The position numbers and the translations under genes are program-made. Shown here piece after piece: positions 6,649 to 13,573 of a DNA stretch of 13,843 nucleotides (the first letter of the stretch is position 1; every line of letters starts with the position of its first letter). Origin of the DNA: Thiotrichales bacterium (lineage in GTDB: Bacteria; Pseudomonadota; Gammaproteobacteria; J044). The notes beneath the pieces are model-generated. The model saw only the letters and a program-made list of their open reading frames with translations. It ran no database searches and had not been told where the DNA came from. The stretch lies in contig JANTGN010000058.1 in NCBI GenBank assembly GCA_024762895.1, positions 1 to 13,843 on the forward strand, in the 5' to 3' direction.

Positions 6649-7228
6649 ATTTGTAGGTTCGGATGGTAGAATTATCCAGAGCCTGCCTGATTATCTGCAA
6701 CCTGATCTCGACCTGCTTTCCATTGGTCTCAATCCAAGTATCAACTCTGTCATAGCTGGTTATTACTTCGCTACACCCACCAACCGCTTCTGGAAGGCAC
6801 TCAATGGGTCTGATCTCATTGGTGAGGAGATCAGGTCGGGCGTGGAGGGTATCGAGCGTTTATTTTATCGGTATCGCATGGGTTTTACCGATGTCGTCAA
6901 GCGACCAACGCGAGGGGCCGCCGACCTGCGGGCGGATGATTTCCGCTACTGGGCTCCGGAACTGGAAGAAAAGATCATCACTTTAAAGCCCAGGATTGCC
7001 TGGTTTCATGGCAAGGTCGCCTATCAGCGTTTTCTGAGGGCGACGGGGAGGGATGATGATGCATGTGACTGGGGTCTTCAGCCCCTGATCATTGAAGATT
7101 CCACTGTGGTCGTGACACCCAACCCCAGTCCAGCCAATGCGGCATTCTCACTCGAGGTCCTGATCCAGTATTACAACCAGCTGGCGTGCTTACTGAGAGC
7201 CAATGAGGATGAGGACTCAGGCCCGTGA
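6626..7228 (+). CDS. mug: Mug-type G/U(T) mismatch-specific DNA glycosylase
   Basis: This belongs to the Mug/TDG branch of the uracil-DNA glycosylase superfamily, which removes uracil or ethenocytosine (and thymine in some members) opposite guanine. From the chosen start it has 200 residues (E. coli Mug 168). Motif 1 is SIGLNPS (32-38), with Asn36 at the position of the water-activating Asn18 of E. coli. ATPTNRFWKAL (49-59) matches the conserved HPANRFW region. Motif 2 is NPSPANAAFS (166-175), replacing NPSGLSRVS. Residues MGFTDVVKRPTRGAADL (85-101) match the TKLVDRPT block. The start is not certain: ATG at 6626 or 6593 are both inside the preceding gene and neither has a clear ribosome binding site, so translational coupling is likely. 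The last 10 residues are acidic. Confidence 0.9.
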   Translation: MTSTPANEFVGSDGRIIQSLPDYLQPDLDLLSIGLNPSINSVIAGYYFATPTNRFWKALNGSDLIGEEIRSGVEGIERLFYRYRMGFTDVVKRPTRGAADLRADDFRYWAPELEEKIITLKPRIAWFHGKVAYQRFLRATGRDDDACDWGLQPLIIEDSTVVVTPNPSPANAAFSLEVLIQYYNQLACLLRANEDEDSGP

Positions 7229-7244
7229 TGCAACAGGCCTGAGT
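7215..7244. repeat. Palindrome across the mug stop codon
   Basis: ACTCAGGCC (7215-7223) pairs with GGCCTGAGT (7236-7244), a perfect 9-bp stem with a 12-nt loop that contains the mug stop. It lies between convergent mug and the DUF2892 gene. No T-run follows on either strand, so it is not a standard terminator. Its stem core recurs at 9438-9476. Confidence 0.6.
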
Positions 7245-7260
7245 AAGACTGTATATTGAA

Positions 7261-7464
7261 TTACTTAAAGGCCTCGCCAGGTTTGGCACCCAGTTTTTTG
7301 AAAATAAAAGCGGCGGGACAAAAACCAGTGAAGGCGGACTGTAGTAGATTCAGACCAACAAAGGCAGTAAACCAGAGCCAGTAGATATGATGAACCTGAG
7401 ATAAAATCAGTGATAGCAGAATAAAAGAGCCTGCCATGGCAAGAATCAGACGATCAATACTCAT
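7261..7464 (-). CDS. DUF2892 (YgaP transmembrane-like) small inner-membrane protein
   Basis: This 67-residue protein matches the DUF2892 family, the two-helix membrane module also found at the C-terminus of the sulfurtransferase YgaP. Two hydrophobic segments (about 6-22 and 27-46) are joined by a short polar turn, and the family-typical NLLQSAFTGFCPAAFIFKKLG spans 39-59. There is no rhodanese domain here, only the membrane module. Cys49 in FCPA is conserved in many members. The ATG at 7464 follows a GAGG stretch. It lies 91 bp downstream of gltA on the same strand and could be read from the gltA transcript. The cellular role of stand-alone DUF2892 proteins is not established. Confidence 0.85.
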   Translation of the reverse strand: MSIDRLILAMAGSFILLSLILSQVHHIYWLWFTAFVGLNLLQSAFTGFCPAAFIFKKLGAKPGEAFK

Positions 7465-7555
7465 TTATGTAACCTCGATAAGTGAACAGGCCAAAATTTA
7501 TCAAAAGAACCGGGTTTTAGCCAGAAAAGTCAAAAATTAATTATATTACAGAGGC

Positions 7556-8851
7556 TTATCTTTGATCTATAGGAATATAGTCCCTGGTGTCCTTGCCCAC
7601 GTATAGCTGCCTGGGGCGGCCGATTCGGGATTCCGGGTCCTGCATCATTTCATTCCAGTGCGAGATCCAGCCCACCGTACGGGCCAGGGCAAAGATCACG
7701 GTAAACATGTTCATGGGTATACCCATAGCACTTAAAATGATCCCGGAATAGAAATCTACATTGGGATAGAGCTTACGCTGAATGAAGTACTCATCCTCGG
7801 TGGCGACTTTTTCAAGTTCCATCGCGGTGGACAATAAAGGCATTTTTTCGGTACCTAACTCATTCACGAGTTGATGGCAGATCTCACGAATGAGTTTTGC
7901 TCGGGGATCGTAATTTTTATAGACCCGGTGACCAAAGCCCATGAGTCGGAAGCTATCATCTCTGTCTTTGGCGCGATCAATGAAGGGTTGGATATCACCG
8001 GTCGCTGTAATTTCTTCGAGCATGCGGATGACCGCCTCATTAGCACCGCCATGTGCGGGCCCCCAGAGCGAGGCTATGCCAGCAGCGACGGCCGCAAAAG
8101 GGTTGGCCTCAGAACTCCCGGTGAGTCGTACAGTGGAGGTTGAGGCATTCTGCTCATGGTCTGCATGCAGGGTAAGGATCAGGTCCAGTGCCTTAACGAA
8201 CAGGGGGTTGGGCGTATATTCCTCGGTGGGAACCGCAAACATCATGTGCAGAAAGTTTTCTGTATAACTCAGGTTGGCCTTGGGGTACACGAACGGCTGA
8301 CCCATGGAATACTTATAACTCCAGGCCGCAATGGTGGGCATCTTGGCGATCATGCGGAATGCGGAAATCTCGCGGTGGCGTGCATCGTGGACATCGGTAG
8401 AGTCCTGGTAGAAGGCGGAGAGGGCGCCCACGATACCTACCATGATGGCCATGGGATGGGCATCATGACGGAAACCATTGTAGAAATTCTGCAATGCCTC
8501 ATGCAGCATGGTGTGATCCTGAATGATCGAGGTGAATTCATTTAATTCCTCTCGAGTCGGAAGCTCTCCATTAAGCAATAAGAAGCAGACTTCAAGGTAA
8601 TTACTGTGTTCTGCCAGGACCTCGATGGGATAACCACGGTACATCAGGATACCCTTGGCCCCATCGATAAAGGTGATTGCGCTGCGACAACTTGCCGTGG
8701 ACATGAAACCCGGATCATACGTGAAATAACCCAGTTCCTTATAAAGGCTACGAACATCAACTGTGGGTGCACCCTTTGTACCACGAAGGATCGGAAGTTC
8801 GATCTGTTTGCCAGTCGTATTGTCTGTCAGGGTTATGGTGTCCTTGCTCAT
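7556..8851 (-). CDS. gltA: Citrate synthase, type II
   Basis: Citrate synthase condenses oxaloacetate and acetyl-CoA to citrate at the entry of the TCA cycle, in the cytoplasm. The 431 residues match the gammaproteobacterial type II (hexameric, typically NADH-inhibited) enzyme; E. coli GltA has 427. The catalytic residues are in place: His267 in GPAHGGANEA, His308 in GFGHRVYKNYDPRA and Asp366 in NVDFYSG. Substrate-binding RHDAHPM (128-134) and the C-terminal RIGRPRQLYVG are also present. The ATG at 8851 has a GAGGA 8-9 nt upstream. The gene seems monocistronic or read together with the small DUF2892 gene. A GC-rich hairpin about 100 bp upstream separates it from the DUF465 gene. Confidence 0.98.
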   Translation of the reverse strand: MSKDTITLTDNTTGKQIELPILRGTKGAPTVDVRSLYKELGYFTYDPGFMSTASCRSAITFIDGAKGILMYRGYPIEVLAEHSNYLEVCFLLLNGELPTREELNEFTSIIQDHTMLHEALQNFYNGFRHDAHPMAIMVGIVGALSAFYQDSTDVHDARHREISAFRMIAKMPTIAAWSYKYSMGQPFVYPKANLSYTENFLHMMFAVPTEEYTPNPLFVKALDLILTLHADHEQNASTSTVRLTGSSEANPFAAVAAGIASLWGPAHGGANEAVIRMLEEITATGDIQPFIDRAKDRDDSFRLMGFGHRVYKNYDPRAKLIREICHQLVNELGTEKMPLLSTAMELEKVATEDEYFIQRKLYPNVDFYSGIILSAMGIPMNMFTVIFALARTVGWISHWNEMMQDPESRIGRPRQLYVGKDTRDYIPIDQR

Positions 8852-8948
8852 CGCAGGATCCTCGTCAGGTTCTTGTTGCTATTATGCAGGAAAACGCATT
8901 ATGAGCCTTGATTGTACCGCAAGTTAGGAAAGGAGAAGAAGAGATATA

Positions 8949-8967
8949 GCGGGCCAGAAAGGCCCGC
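8949..8967 (-). terminator. Hairpin downstream of the DUF465 gene, likely terminator
   Basis: GCGGGCC (8949-8955) and GGCCCGC (8961-8967) form a perfect 7-bp GC stem with an AGAAA loop. In minus-strand RNA it comes 8 nt past the DUF465 stop and is followed by the U-rich TATATCTCTTCTTCTCC. It probably ends the DUF465 transcript before gltA. Confidence 0.55.
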
Positions 8968-8975
8968 CATTGGGG

Positions 8976-9215
8976 TTATGAGCTGCGTAATTGTGTAAAC
9001 AGGGTATCTTTTATCTGCAGACGTTGTCGTTTGAGGGTGTAAAGATCAGTGGCATCGCTGGCATTGACGTGACGGTTCATTCCATCAAGCTGATGGGTGA
9101 TATCATGATAACGATCAATCAGTGTGCTGAAGTGGGGGTCCTGACCGATGAGCTGGTCGATTTTTTCTTTATATTCAGGTAGTTCGTGATAGATGTCGTG
9201 ATTCCAACGTATCAT
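8976..9215 (-). CDS. DUF465 (YdcH-like) small coiled-coil protein
   Basis: This 79-residue protein fits the DUF465/YdcH family: an opening hydrophobic-aromatic segment leading to LPEYKEKIDQLIGQDPHFSTLIDRY (12-36, including the family's HF and Y positions), then a linker and the terminal basic LKRQRLQIKDTLFTQL (61-76). It should fold as a helical hairpin or coiled coil in the cytoplasm. Members are common in proteobacteria, but no function is established. The ATG at 9215 has an excellent AGGAGGA ribosome binding site. It seems to be transcribed alone, from a promoter candidate at 9241-9270 to a GC hairpin after the stop. Confidence 0.85.
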   Translation of the reverse strand: MIRWNHDIYHELPEYKEKIDQLIGQDPHFSTLIDRYHDITHQLDGMNRHVNASDATDLYTLKRQRLQIKDTLFTQLRSS

Positions 9216-9240
9216 ATTTCCTCCTATGGCAGGGTAAAAA

Positions 9241-9270
9241 ATTAGCCTGGCAATTATTAATTTTAGTCAA
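9241..9270 (-). promoter_or_regulatory. Candidate promoter of the DUF465 gene
   Basis: On the minus strand TTGACT (9265-9270, 5 of 6) precedes GCTAAT (9241-9246, 4 of 6) by 18 nt. The start would be near 9234, about 20 nt before the ATG at 9215. The 282-nt gap around it is AT-rich and holds no credible coding frame. Confidence 0.45.
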
Positions 9271-9437
9271 TCTCTTCTAGTTTTCAGGAAATATGTGGGG
9301 ATTTATGCATGAAATTTAAAAACTTTCATTTTTTCATTGTCTTATATTAAGGTGTTTAGAGGCTGGATCGTCAGGGTGTAGTAAGGTATTACGCGGGCTT
9401 TAAAATATAGGCTGAATCTGTCTGTGGGTCGATGCCC

Positions 9438-9484
9438 CTCAGGCCGATATGAACAGAATGTCCTTATCGGCCTGAGATTTTATC
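9438..9484. repeat. 12-bp inverted repeat after ispG, with a T-rich tail on the plus strand only
   Basis: CTCAGGCCGATA (9438-9449) pairs perfectly with TATCGGCCTGAG (9465-9476) around a 15-nt loop. For ispG (minus strand) it begins 22 nt past the stop, but GGGGCATCGACC follows, so no U-run is present. On the plus strand ATTTTAT follows. It may stabilise or end the ispG mRNA, or terminate plus-strand transcripts that run toward ispG. Confidence 0.65.
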
Positions 9485-9497
9485 TCCCCGGAAGAAG

Positions 9498-10715
9498 TCA
9501 GCCGTAGGTTCGACGGATATAGTCATTAATGATCTCTTTAAACTCATCAGCGATATGTTCACCTTTGAGAGTGACGTCTTTTTCCCCATCGATATAAACG
9601 GGGGCCACCGGGCGTTCTCCTGAACCGGGAAGACTGATACCGATATTGGCATGCTTGCTCTCACCGGGGCCATTGACCACGCAACCCATCACGGCCACGT
9701 TCATGCTTTCCACACCGGGAAACTGGTCTCTCCATTCGGGCATCTGTGCACGGAGATAGCCCTGTATATCCTCAGCCAGTTTCTGGAAATAGTCACTGGT
9801 GGTGCGACCACAGCCCGGGCAGGAAATCACCATGGGGGTAAACGATCGCAGACCCATGGTCTGAAGAATTTCCTGGGCCACGATCACTTCCTGGGTGCGA
9901 GGACTACCCGGTTCCGGAGTCAGTGAGATGCGGATGGTGTCCCCGATACCCTGCTGTAAAAGGACCGCGAGTGCCGCGGTAGAGGCTACGATACCCTTGC
10001 TGCCCATTCCGGCCTCGGTCAGGCCCAGATGCAGGGGATAGTCACATTGTCCTGCCAGATCCTGGTATACCGAGATCAGGTCCTGGACACCGCTCATCTT
10101 GCAGGACAGAATGATATGGTCATGGGCTAATCCAAGTTCTTCAGCCTTCGCGGCACTCTCCAGCGCCGATTGAATCAGTGCATCATGATTGATCTCATCG
10201 AGTGACCTGGGTTCGGCGAGTTTGGCATTCTCATCCAGTTTCCTGGCGAGTAGTTCCTGGTCCATTGAACCCCAGTTCACACCAATACGAACGGGTTTGT
10301 CGTAGCGGCAGGCAAACTCAATCATCTGAGCAAACTGTTCATCACGTTTCTTGCCACGACCAACATTGCCGGGATTGATACGATACTTAGCCAGTGCCTC
10401 AGCGCACTCCGGATATTTGGTCAGTAGTTTATGCCCGTTAAAATGAAAGTCGCCTACCAGGGGGACTGACACGTTCATCTGGTCCAGGCGTTCACGGATT
10501 TCAGGAACTGCACGCGCTGCCTCCTCCGTGTTAACCGTAATCCTGACGAGTTCCGAACCTGCCTGTGCAAGCTCAGCCGTCTGGATTGCCGTTCTTAAGG
10601 CATCAGCGGTATCTGTATTTGTCATGGACTGTACGGCGACGGGGGCGTCACCACCGACGGTTACATCGCCAATGCGAACGGGAACGGTCTTCCTTCTCTT
10701 AATCATTGCTTCCAC
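9498..10715 (-). CDS. ispG: 4-hydroxy-3-methylbut-2-en-1-yl diphosphate synthase IspG (flavodoxin/ferredoxin-dependent)
   Basis: IspG (GcpE) carries out the penultimate step of the MEP isoprenoid pathway, reducing MEcPP to HMBPP with a [4Fe-4S] cluster. The 405 residues start with an N-terminal TIM-barrel (VAVQSMTNTDT at 27-37, KYRINPGNVG at 110-119, RIGVNWGS at 143-150). The cluster domain follows, with Cys299 and Cys302 in CPGCGR, Cys345 in MGCVVNGPGE and Glu352 as probable fourth ligand. It is longer than E. coli IspG (372), with extra residues between the second and third cysteines and near the C-terminus, as in beta- and alphaproteobacterial enzymes. I prefer the GTG start at 10715 because AGGA lies 8 nt upstream; ATG at 10706 would have only 3 nt to its GGAAG. 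The gene starts 4 nt after the hydrolase stop. Confidence 0.97.
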   Translation of the reverse strand: MEAMIKRRKTVPVRIGDVTVGGDAPVAVQSMTNTDTADALRTAIQTAELAQAGSELVRITVNTEEAARAVPEIRERLDQMNVSVPLVGDFHFNGHKLLTKYPECAEALAKYRINPGNVGRGKKRDEQFAQMIEFACRYDKPVRIGVNWGSMDQELLARKLDENAKLAEPRSLDEINHDALIQSALESAAKAEELGLAHDHIILSCKMSGVQDLISVYQDLAGQCDYPLHLGLTEAGMGSKGIVASTAALAVLLQQGIGDTIRISLTPEPGSPRTQEVIVAQEILQTMGLRSFTPMVISCPGCGRTTSDYFQKLAEDIQGYLRAQMPEWRDQFPGVESMNVAVMGCVVNGPGESKHANIGISLPGSGERPVAPVYIDGEKDVTLKGEHIADEFKEIINDYIRRTYG

Positions 10716-10719
10716 AGAT

Positions 10720-11541
10720 TTAATCCTGTTGAGTAGGTATGAGGTATCTGATCATGTCGGCCAATAGAATACCATCAGTATGATTGAGCTCGTGATCACC
10801 TGGGACCCGGTAACTTAGGGCGCGTGGGCCCAGGGCGGGTATATTTTGCATATCCTGGCTGTAGGCCGGAACAATCAGCCGTTCAAGGCCAATGATCTCT
10901 TCCTTTCGTACCAGAGAGACCCAGGTCATCTCGGGGTGGGGCTGTCGGTTTAGCCAGAACAACAAGGTGCCTGGTCGCTCACGTTTCAGGTCCTCGTAGA
11001 GTCCACGCGAGCGATTAACGGTATTCAGCCCCATCATCGGTGCCGCCTCGCCCAGAGGGGAGTCACTGGTGATGGAGCCGATTTCTGCAGCGGCAGTACC
11101 CAGGTGGGGACTGGCAATAGTGAACAGTGCCTGGATATCCGCATCTGAATGATGGACCAGATAATATCGAGCGACAACACCCCCTGCCGAATGGGCCGCC
11201 ATCAGAATCATCTGATCAGGAAAATCCTGTTTGATCCGATTGAGATGATGTTTGAGGACCATAGACTGATACGGTATCGGGGCCTCCGATGGCAGCGTGA
11301 CGGTGATGGCAATCTTGTCAGATTGTCGTCTTGGGCCACGATGGGCACTACCTGTAGGGGATGGGAAATAGTCACCCGAGTCAACCCATCCATTAGCCTG
11401 TAAACCTTGCATGACACCATGGCTACGCCAGGTCGAGCCATCGGCATGATAACCATGGATGAGAACCAGGACCTCAGCTGTTGCTGGAAATGAGCAGAAG
11501 ATCAGTAAGCCTGGAAGCCACTGATGGAGATGAAAACGCAA
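10720..11541 (-). CDS. Secreted alpha/beta hydrolase, lipase/esterase-like, TTG start
   Basis: This 273-residue protein has an N-terminal signal peptide (hydrophobic core around WLPGLLIFCSF, probable cleavage after ATA at residue 22), so it is likely periplasmic or secreted. The mature enzyme opens with VLVLIHGYHADG (24-35), the oxyanion-hole HG. The nucleophile Ser118 lies in AHSAGG, and ASPHLGT (143-149) follows, as in lipases and PGAP1-like esterases. His250 or His254 in GDHELNHTDG is the probable catalytic His. The substrate is unknown. The start is TTG with a strong GGAGG (11551-11555) 9 nt upstream and no ATG alternative before the signal peptide. Its stop is 4 nt before the ispG GTG and holds the ispG ribosome binding site, so translation is probably coupled. 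Confidence 0.85.
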   Translation of the reverse strand: MRFHLHQWLPGLLIFCSFPATAEVLVLIHGYHADGSTWRSHGVMQGLQANGWVDSGDYFPSPTGSAHRGPRRQSDKIAITVTLPSEAPIPYQSMVLKHHLNRIKQDFPDQMILMAAHSAGGVVARYYLVHHSDADIQALFTIASPHLGTAAAEIGSITSDSPLGEAAPMMGLNTVNRSRGLYEDLKRERPGTLLFWLNRQPHPEMTWVSLVRKEEIIGLERLIVPAYSQDMQNIPALGPRALSYRVPGDHELNHTDGILLADMIRYLIPTQQD

Positions 11542-11603
11542 GAAACTGGCCCTCCGTAAAGAAGAGGCAATTTTATCTATCTTGCTGGACGGATGCTACC
11601 GGC

Positions 11604-12305
11604 TTATTGCTCAGTTTGGCAGCCAATGGCACTGCGCAACAGTGATTCGGGGACCGCTGCAGCTATAACATGACCAGGGTCATTGTTGGCGGCGCCCAAT
11701 GGGAAATACCAGCGGCGCTCAACATTCGGACGTTGATAGACCTGAACATCGAGGAGTATCGCCCGGTCTCCAAGGCAGCGCAGACCATGAATATTGCCGG
11801 TGTCCGGTAGAATGATACTGGTATCTTGTTTTTCAAGGCGCTGGTAGTTTACGGGTTTGAGATGAGCGGCCTGTTTACCTATGGCTACCACGTCATGGCT
11901 TGGGCTGTAACTGCGCACCTCCACCTTGCCATCAAGGACCAACATGGCATCAATGCTTTCCGGGTGGTCATGGAACGGGATCGTGGCGCCAGGGGCCAGG
12001 TCTAAAAACCCTGCGTGCATTTCATCGTTTTGCAGGATACTAGTCCAGCGCCAGCCATCGGCAGGGACCTCTGAGTTCATGACCTCCTTGAGGCCAAATT
12101 TATAGATCGCCGTGCGGTTCAGATTCTTATGCAACTCTGTAATCTGGTCAGAAATCCATTCATAATCAGAATCTTTACCCTGGATTCGCTCAGCCCAGTT
12201 TGCAAAAAGCTGGTGTGCGTAATCCTCGAGCCATTGCTCGGTTTTGCTAATATTCCCTTTTTTGCCCTTAGTTGTTTTTTTCGGATCCATGGCATACATA
12301 CCCAT
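11604..12305 (-). CDS. Cupin protein resembling PCO/ADO-type thiol dioxygenases
   Basis: The 233-residue protein is a single-domain cupin without a signal peptide. The first metal-binding motif is ATIPFHDHPESIDAMLVLDGKVEV (His112, His114), and the second is LPDTGNIHGLR (His173), followed by AILLDVQVYQRP. This order and the phrases PxHDHP, GNIH and LDV resemble plant cysteine oxidases and ADO (cysteamine dioxygenase), which use a three-His iron centre; spacing between the His pairs is similar to those enzymes. If so, it would oxidise a small thiol or an N-terminal cysteine to sulfinate. The substrate cannot be told. The N-terminal 60 residues are lysine-rich and then helical. ATGs at 12305, 12299 and 12290 are all possible; none has a clear ribosome binding site. 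It leads the likely cupin-hydrolase-ispG transcript. Confidence 0.75.
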   Translation of the reverse strand: MGMYAMDPKKTTKGKKGNISKTEQWLEDYAHQLFANWAERIQGKDSDYEWISDQITELHKNLNRTAIYKFGLKEVMNSEVPADGWRWTSILQNDEMHAGFLDLAPGATIPFHDHPESIDAMLVLDGKVEVRSYSPSHDVVAIGKQAAHLKPVNYQRLEKQDTSIILPDTGNIHGLRCLGDRAILLDVQVYQRPNVERRWYFPLGAANNDPGHVIAAAVPESLLRSAIGCQTEQ

Positions 12306-12426
12306 ATAATTTACTTATATTCAATATACTAGTTGATAAAGCACATTATGTAAGTGATTTTAGTTACTAAAGGCCCAAAATATGGGACTAATGGTCATAA
12401 AATGCGTTATTTACGGGTTCAGTAAA

Positions 12427-12432
12427 TATAAT
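12427..12432 (+). promoter_or_regulatory. Candidate -10 element for the yjbQ-mnmD pair
   Basis: An exact TATAAT lies 24 nt before the yjbQ ATG, with AGAGGTAGG as ribosome binding site in between. No clear -35 is seen. The 151-nt divergent gap (12306-12456) is AT-rich and holds two 13-bp palindromes, at 12316-12328 and 12359-12371, that could bind a regulator. Confidence 0.45.
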
Positions 12433-12456
12433 TTCGGCTTTTCAGAGGTAGGTTGA

Positions 12457-12870
12457 ATGCATCAGGAGCAGCTTGAGATACAAACCCGGGGTAGGGGGAC
12501 CATGAATATCACTGCACAGATTGAAGAGATCATAAATAGTGCAGCTGTTAAGACAGGCCTGTGCCACATATTTGTGCACCATACTAGCGCATCCCTGATG
12601 CTTTGTGAGAATGCGGACCCAAGGGTGCGCATTGATCTTGAGACCTTCATGGCTCGTCTGGTACCCGATGGGGATCCTGATTTTATCCATGATGACGAGG
12701 GACCGGATGATATGCCAGCACATGTTCGCAGCGTTCTGACACAAACCGGGTTGAGCATACCCATAACACGCGGGCGTTCAGGCCTGGGCACCTGGCAGGG
12801 ACTTTATCTGTGGGAGCATCGGACCCATCCCCACAGACGTCGTATCACCGTCACTATCATGGGTGATTAA
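12457..12870 (+). CDS. YjbQ/UPF0047 family protein
   Basis: The 137-residue protein is a complete UPF0047/YjbQ family member. The family marks are HTSASLMLCENADP (42-55), DFIHDDEGPDDMPAHVRS (75-92) and GTWQGLYLWEHR (111-122), whose His and Asp residues form the metal- or phosphate-binding site in family structures. E. coli YjbQ has weak thiamine-phosphate synthase activity, but the real role is not settled. It is probably cytoplasmic. The ATG at 12457 has AGAGG and TAGG stretches just upstream. Its last codons overlap the mnmD start by 8 nt (GGTGATTAA), which points to coupled translation. Confidence 0.93.
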   Translation: MHQEQLEIQTRGRGTMNITAQIEEIINSAAVKTGLCHIFVHHTSASLMLCENADPRVRIDLETFMARLVPDGDPDFIHDDEGPDDMPAHVRSVLTQTGLSIPITRGRSGLGTWQGLYLWEHRTHPHRRRITVTIMGD

Positions 12871-13573
12871 GGTGACGTTCGTTTCGAATGACATCAGAAC
12901 CACAGATGATGGATGCCTGACATTATTTCATCCACGATTTAAGCAGACCTATCATTCCATGCATGGGGCACTGCAGGAGGCTCGGCATGTGTTTCTGCAG
13001 GAGTCGCTGGTAAAAGATCGACTTAGCGAGGGACACAGGACGCGTATTTTAGAGGTAGGGTTCGGGCTGGCTTTGAATTTTTTAATGACCAGTCATGAGG
13101 CTAAAAATACCTCAACCGCAATTGATTATGTTGCCCTCGAATGTAACCTTCTCAATGCCGATCAGCTGAGAAAGATGCAATATGCCAATTTTCTGAATGA
13201 GTACTCCCTGGGTGACAGGTTTTATCGCTGGCGAGAGCAATTTCCTGACGACATGGGGCCAGGGGTCTACGAGTTTCAGGACGGGACATTGATCAAACTG
13301 ACACTCCTGGTTGGCGATGCCTTGAGGGCTGAGCCTGAGGGTTATTTTGATGCCATTTATCTTGATGCCTTCAGTCCGGATGCCAACCCCGAACTCTGGA
13401 CCGTTGATTTTCTGAAAAAACTGGCCGGTCTCATGGCACCGGGGGGCTGTCTTTCCACCTATTCGGCCAAGGGTGCGGTGCGTAGGGCCTTGAAGGAGGC
13501 AGGGTTGGACGTTATTAAGCGACCGGGCCCCCCAGGTAAAAGGGAGATGCTTGTGGCTATCAGAAGGGCCTAG
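12863..13573 (+). CDS. mnmD: tRNA 5-(aminomethyl)-2-thiouridine methyltransferase MnmD (stand-alone MnmC N-terminal domain)
   Basis: This protein matches the SAM-dependent methyltransferase half of E. coli MnmC, which makes the last step of mnm5s2U34 in tRNA for Lys, Glu and Gln. The 236 residues show MHGALQEARHVFL (33-45), SAM-binding EVGFGLALNFL (64-74), ALECN (91-95), LDAFSPDANPELWT (167-180) and STYSAKGAVRR (198-208). The FAD-dependent oxidase half of MnmC is absent: the frame stops at 13573 and trmH follows on the other strand. The usual GFGTGLN is GFGLALN here, a mild change in the SAM loop. The GTG at 12863 overlaps the end of yjbQ; another GTG at 12872 is possible. Neither has a strong ribosome binding site, in line with coupling. 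Confidence 0.88.
   Translation: MIKVTFVSNDIRTTDDGCLTLFHPRFKQTYHSMHGALQEARHVFLQESLVKDRLSEGHRTRILEVGFGLALNFLMTSHEAKNTSTAIDYVALECNLLNADQLRKMQYANFLNEYSLGDRFYRWREQFPDDMGPGVYEFQDGTLIKLTLLVGDALRAEPEGYFDAIYLDAFSPDANPELWTVDFLKKLAGLMAPGGCLSTYSAKGAVRRALKEAGLDVIKRPGPPGKREMLVAIRRA

Noticed and set aside
8156..8545. 129-codon open frame on the plus strand
   Set aside because: It lies entirely antisense to gltA, whose catalytic residues are intact, and its protein has no recognisable features.
9309..9334. ATGAAA/TTTCAT stem followed by six T on the plus strand
   Set aside because: A 6-bp AT-only stem in an AT-rich gap is likely by chance and too weak to terminate.
12442..12791. Two minus-strand open frames of 100 and 109 codons
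   Set aside because: Both are antisense to yjbQ, which has its full family motifs and a good ribosome binding site.
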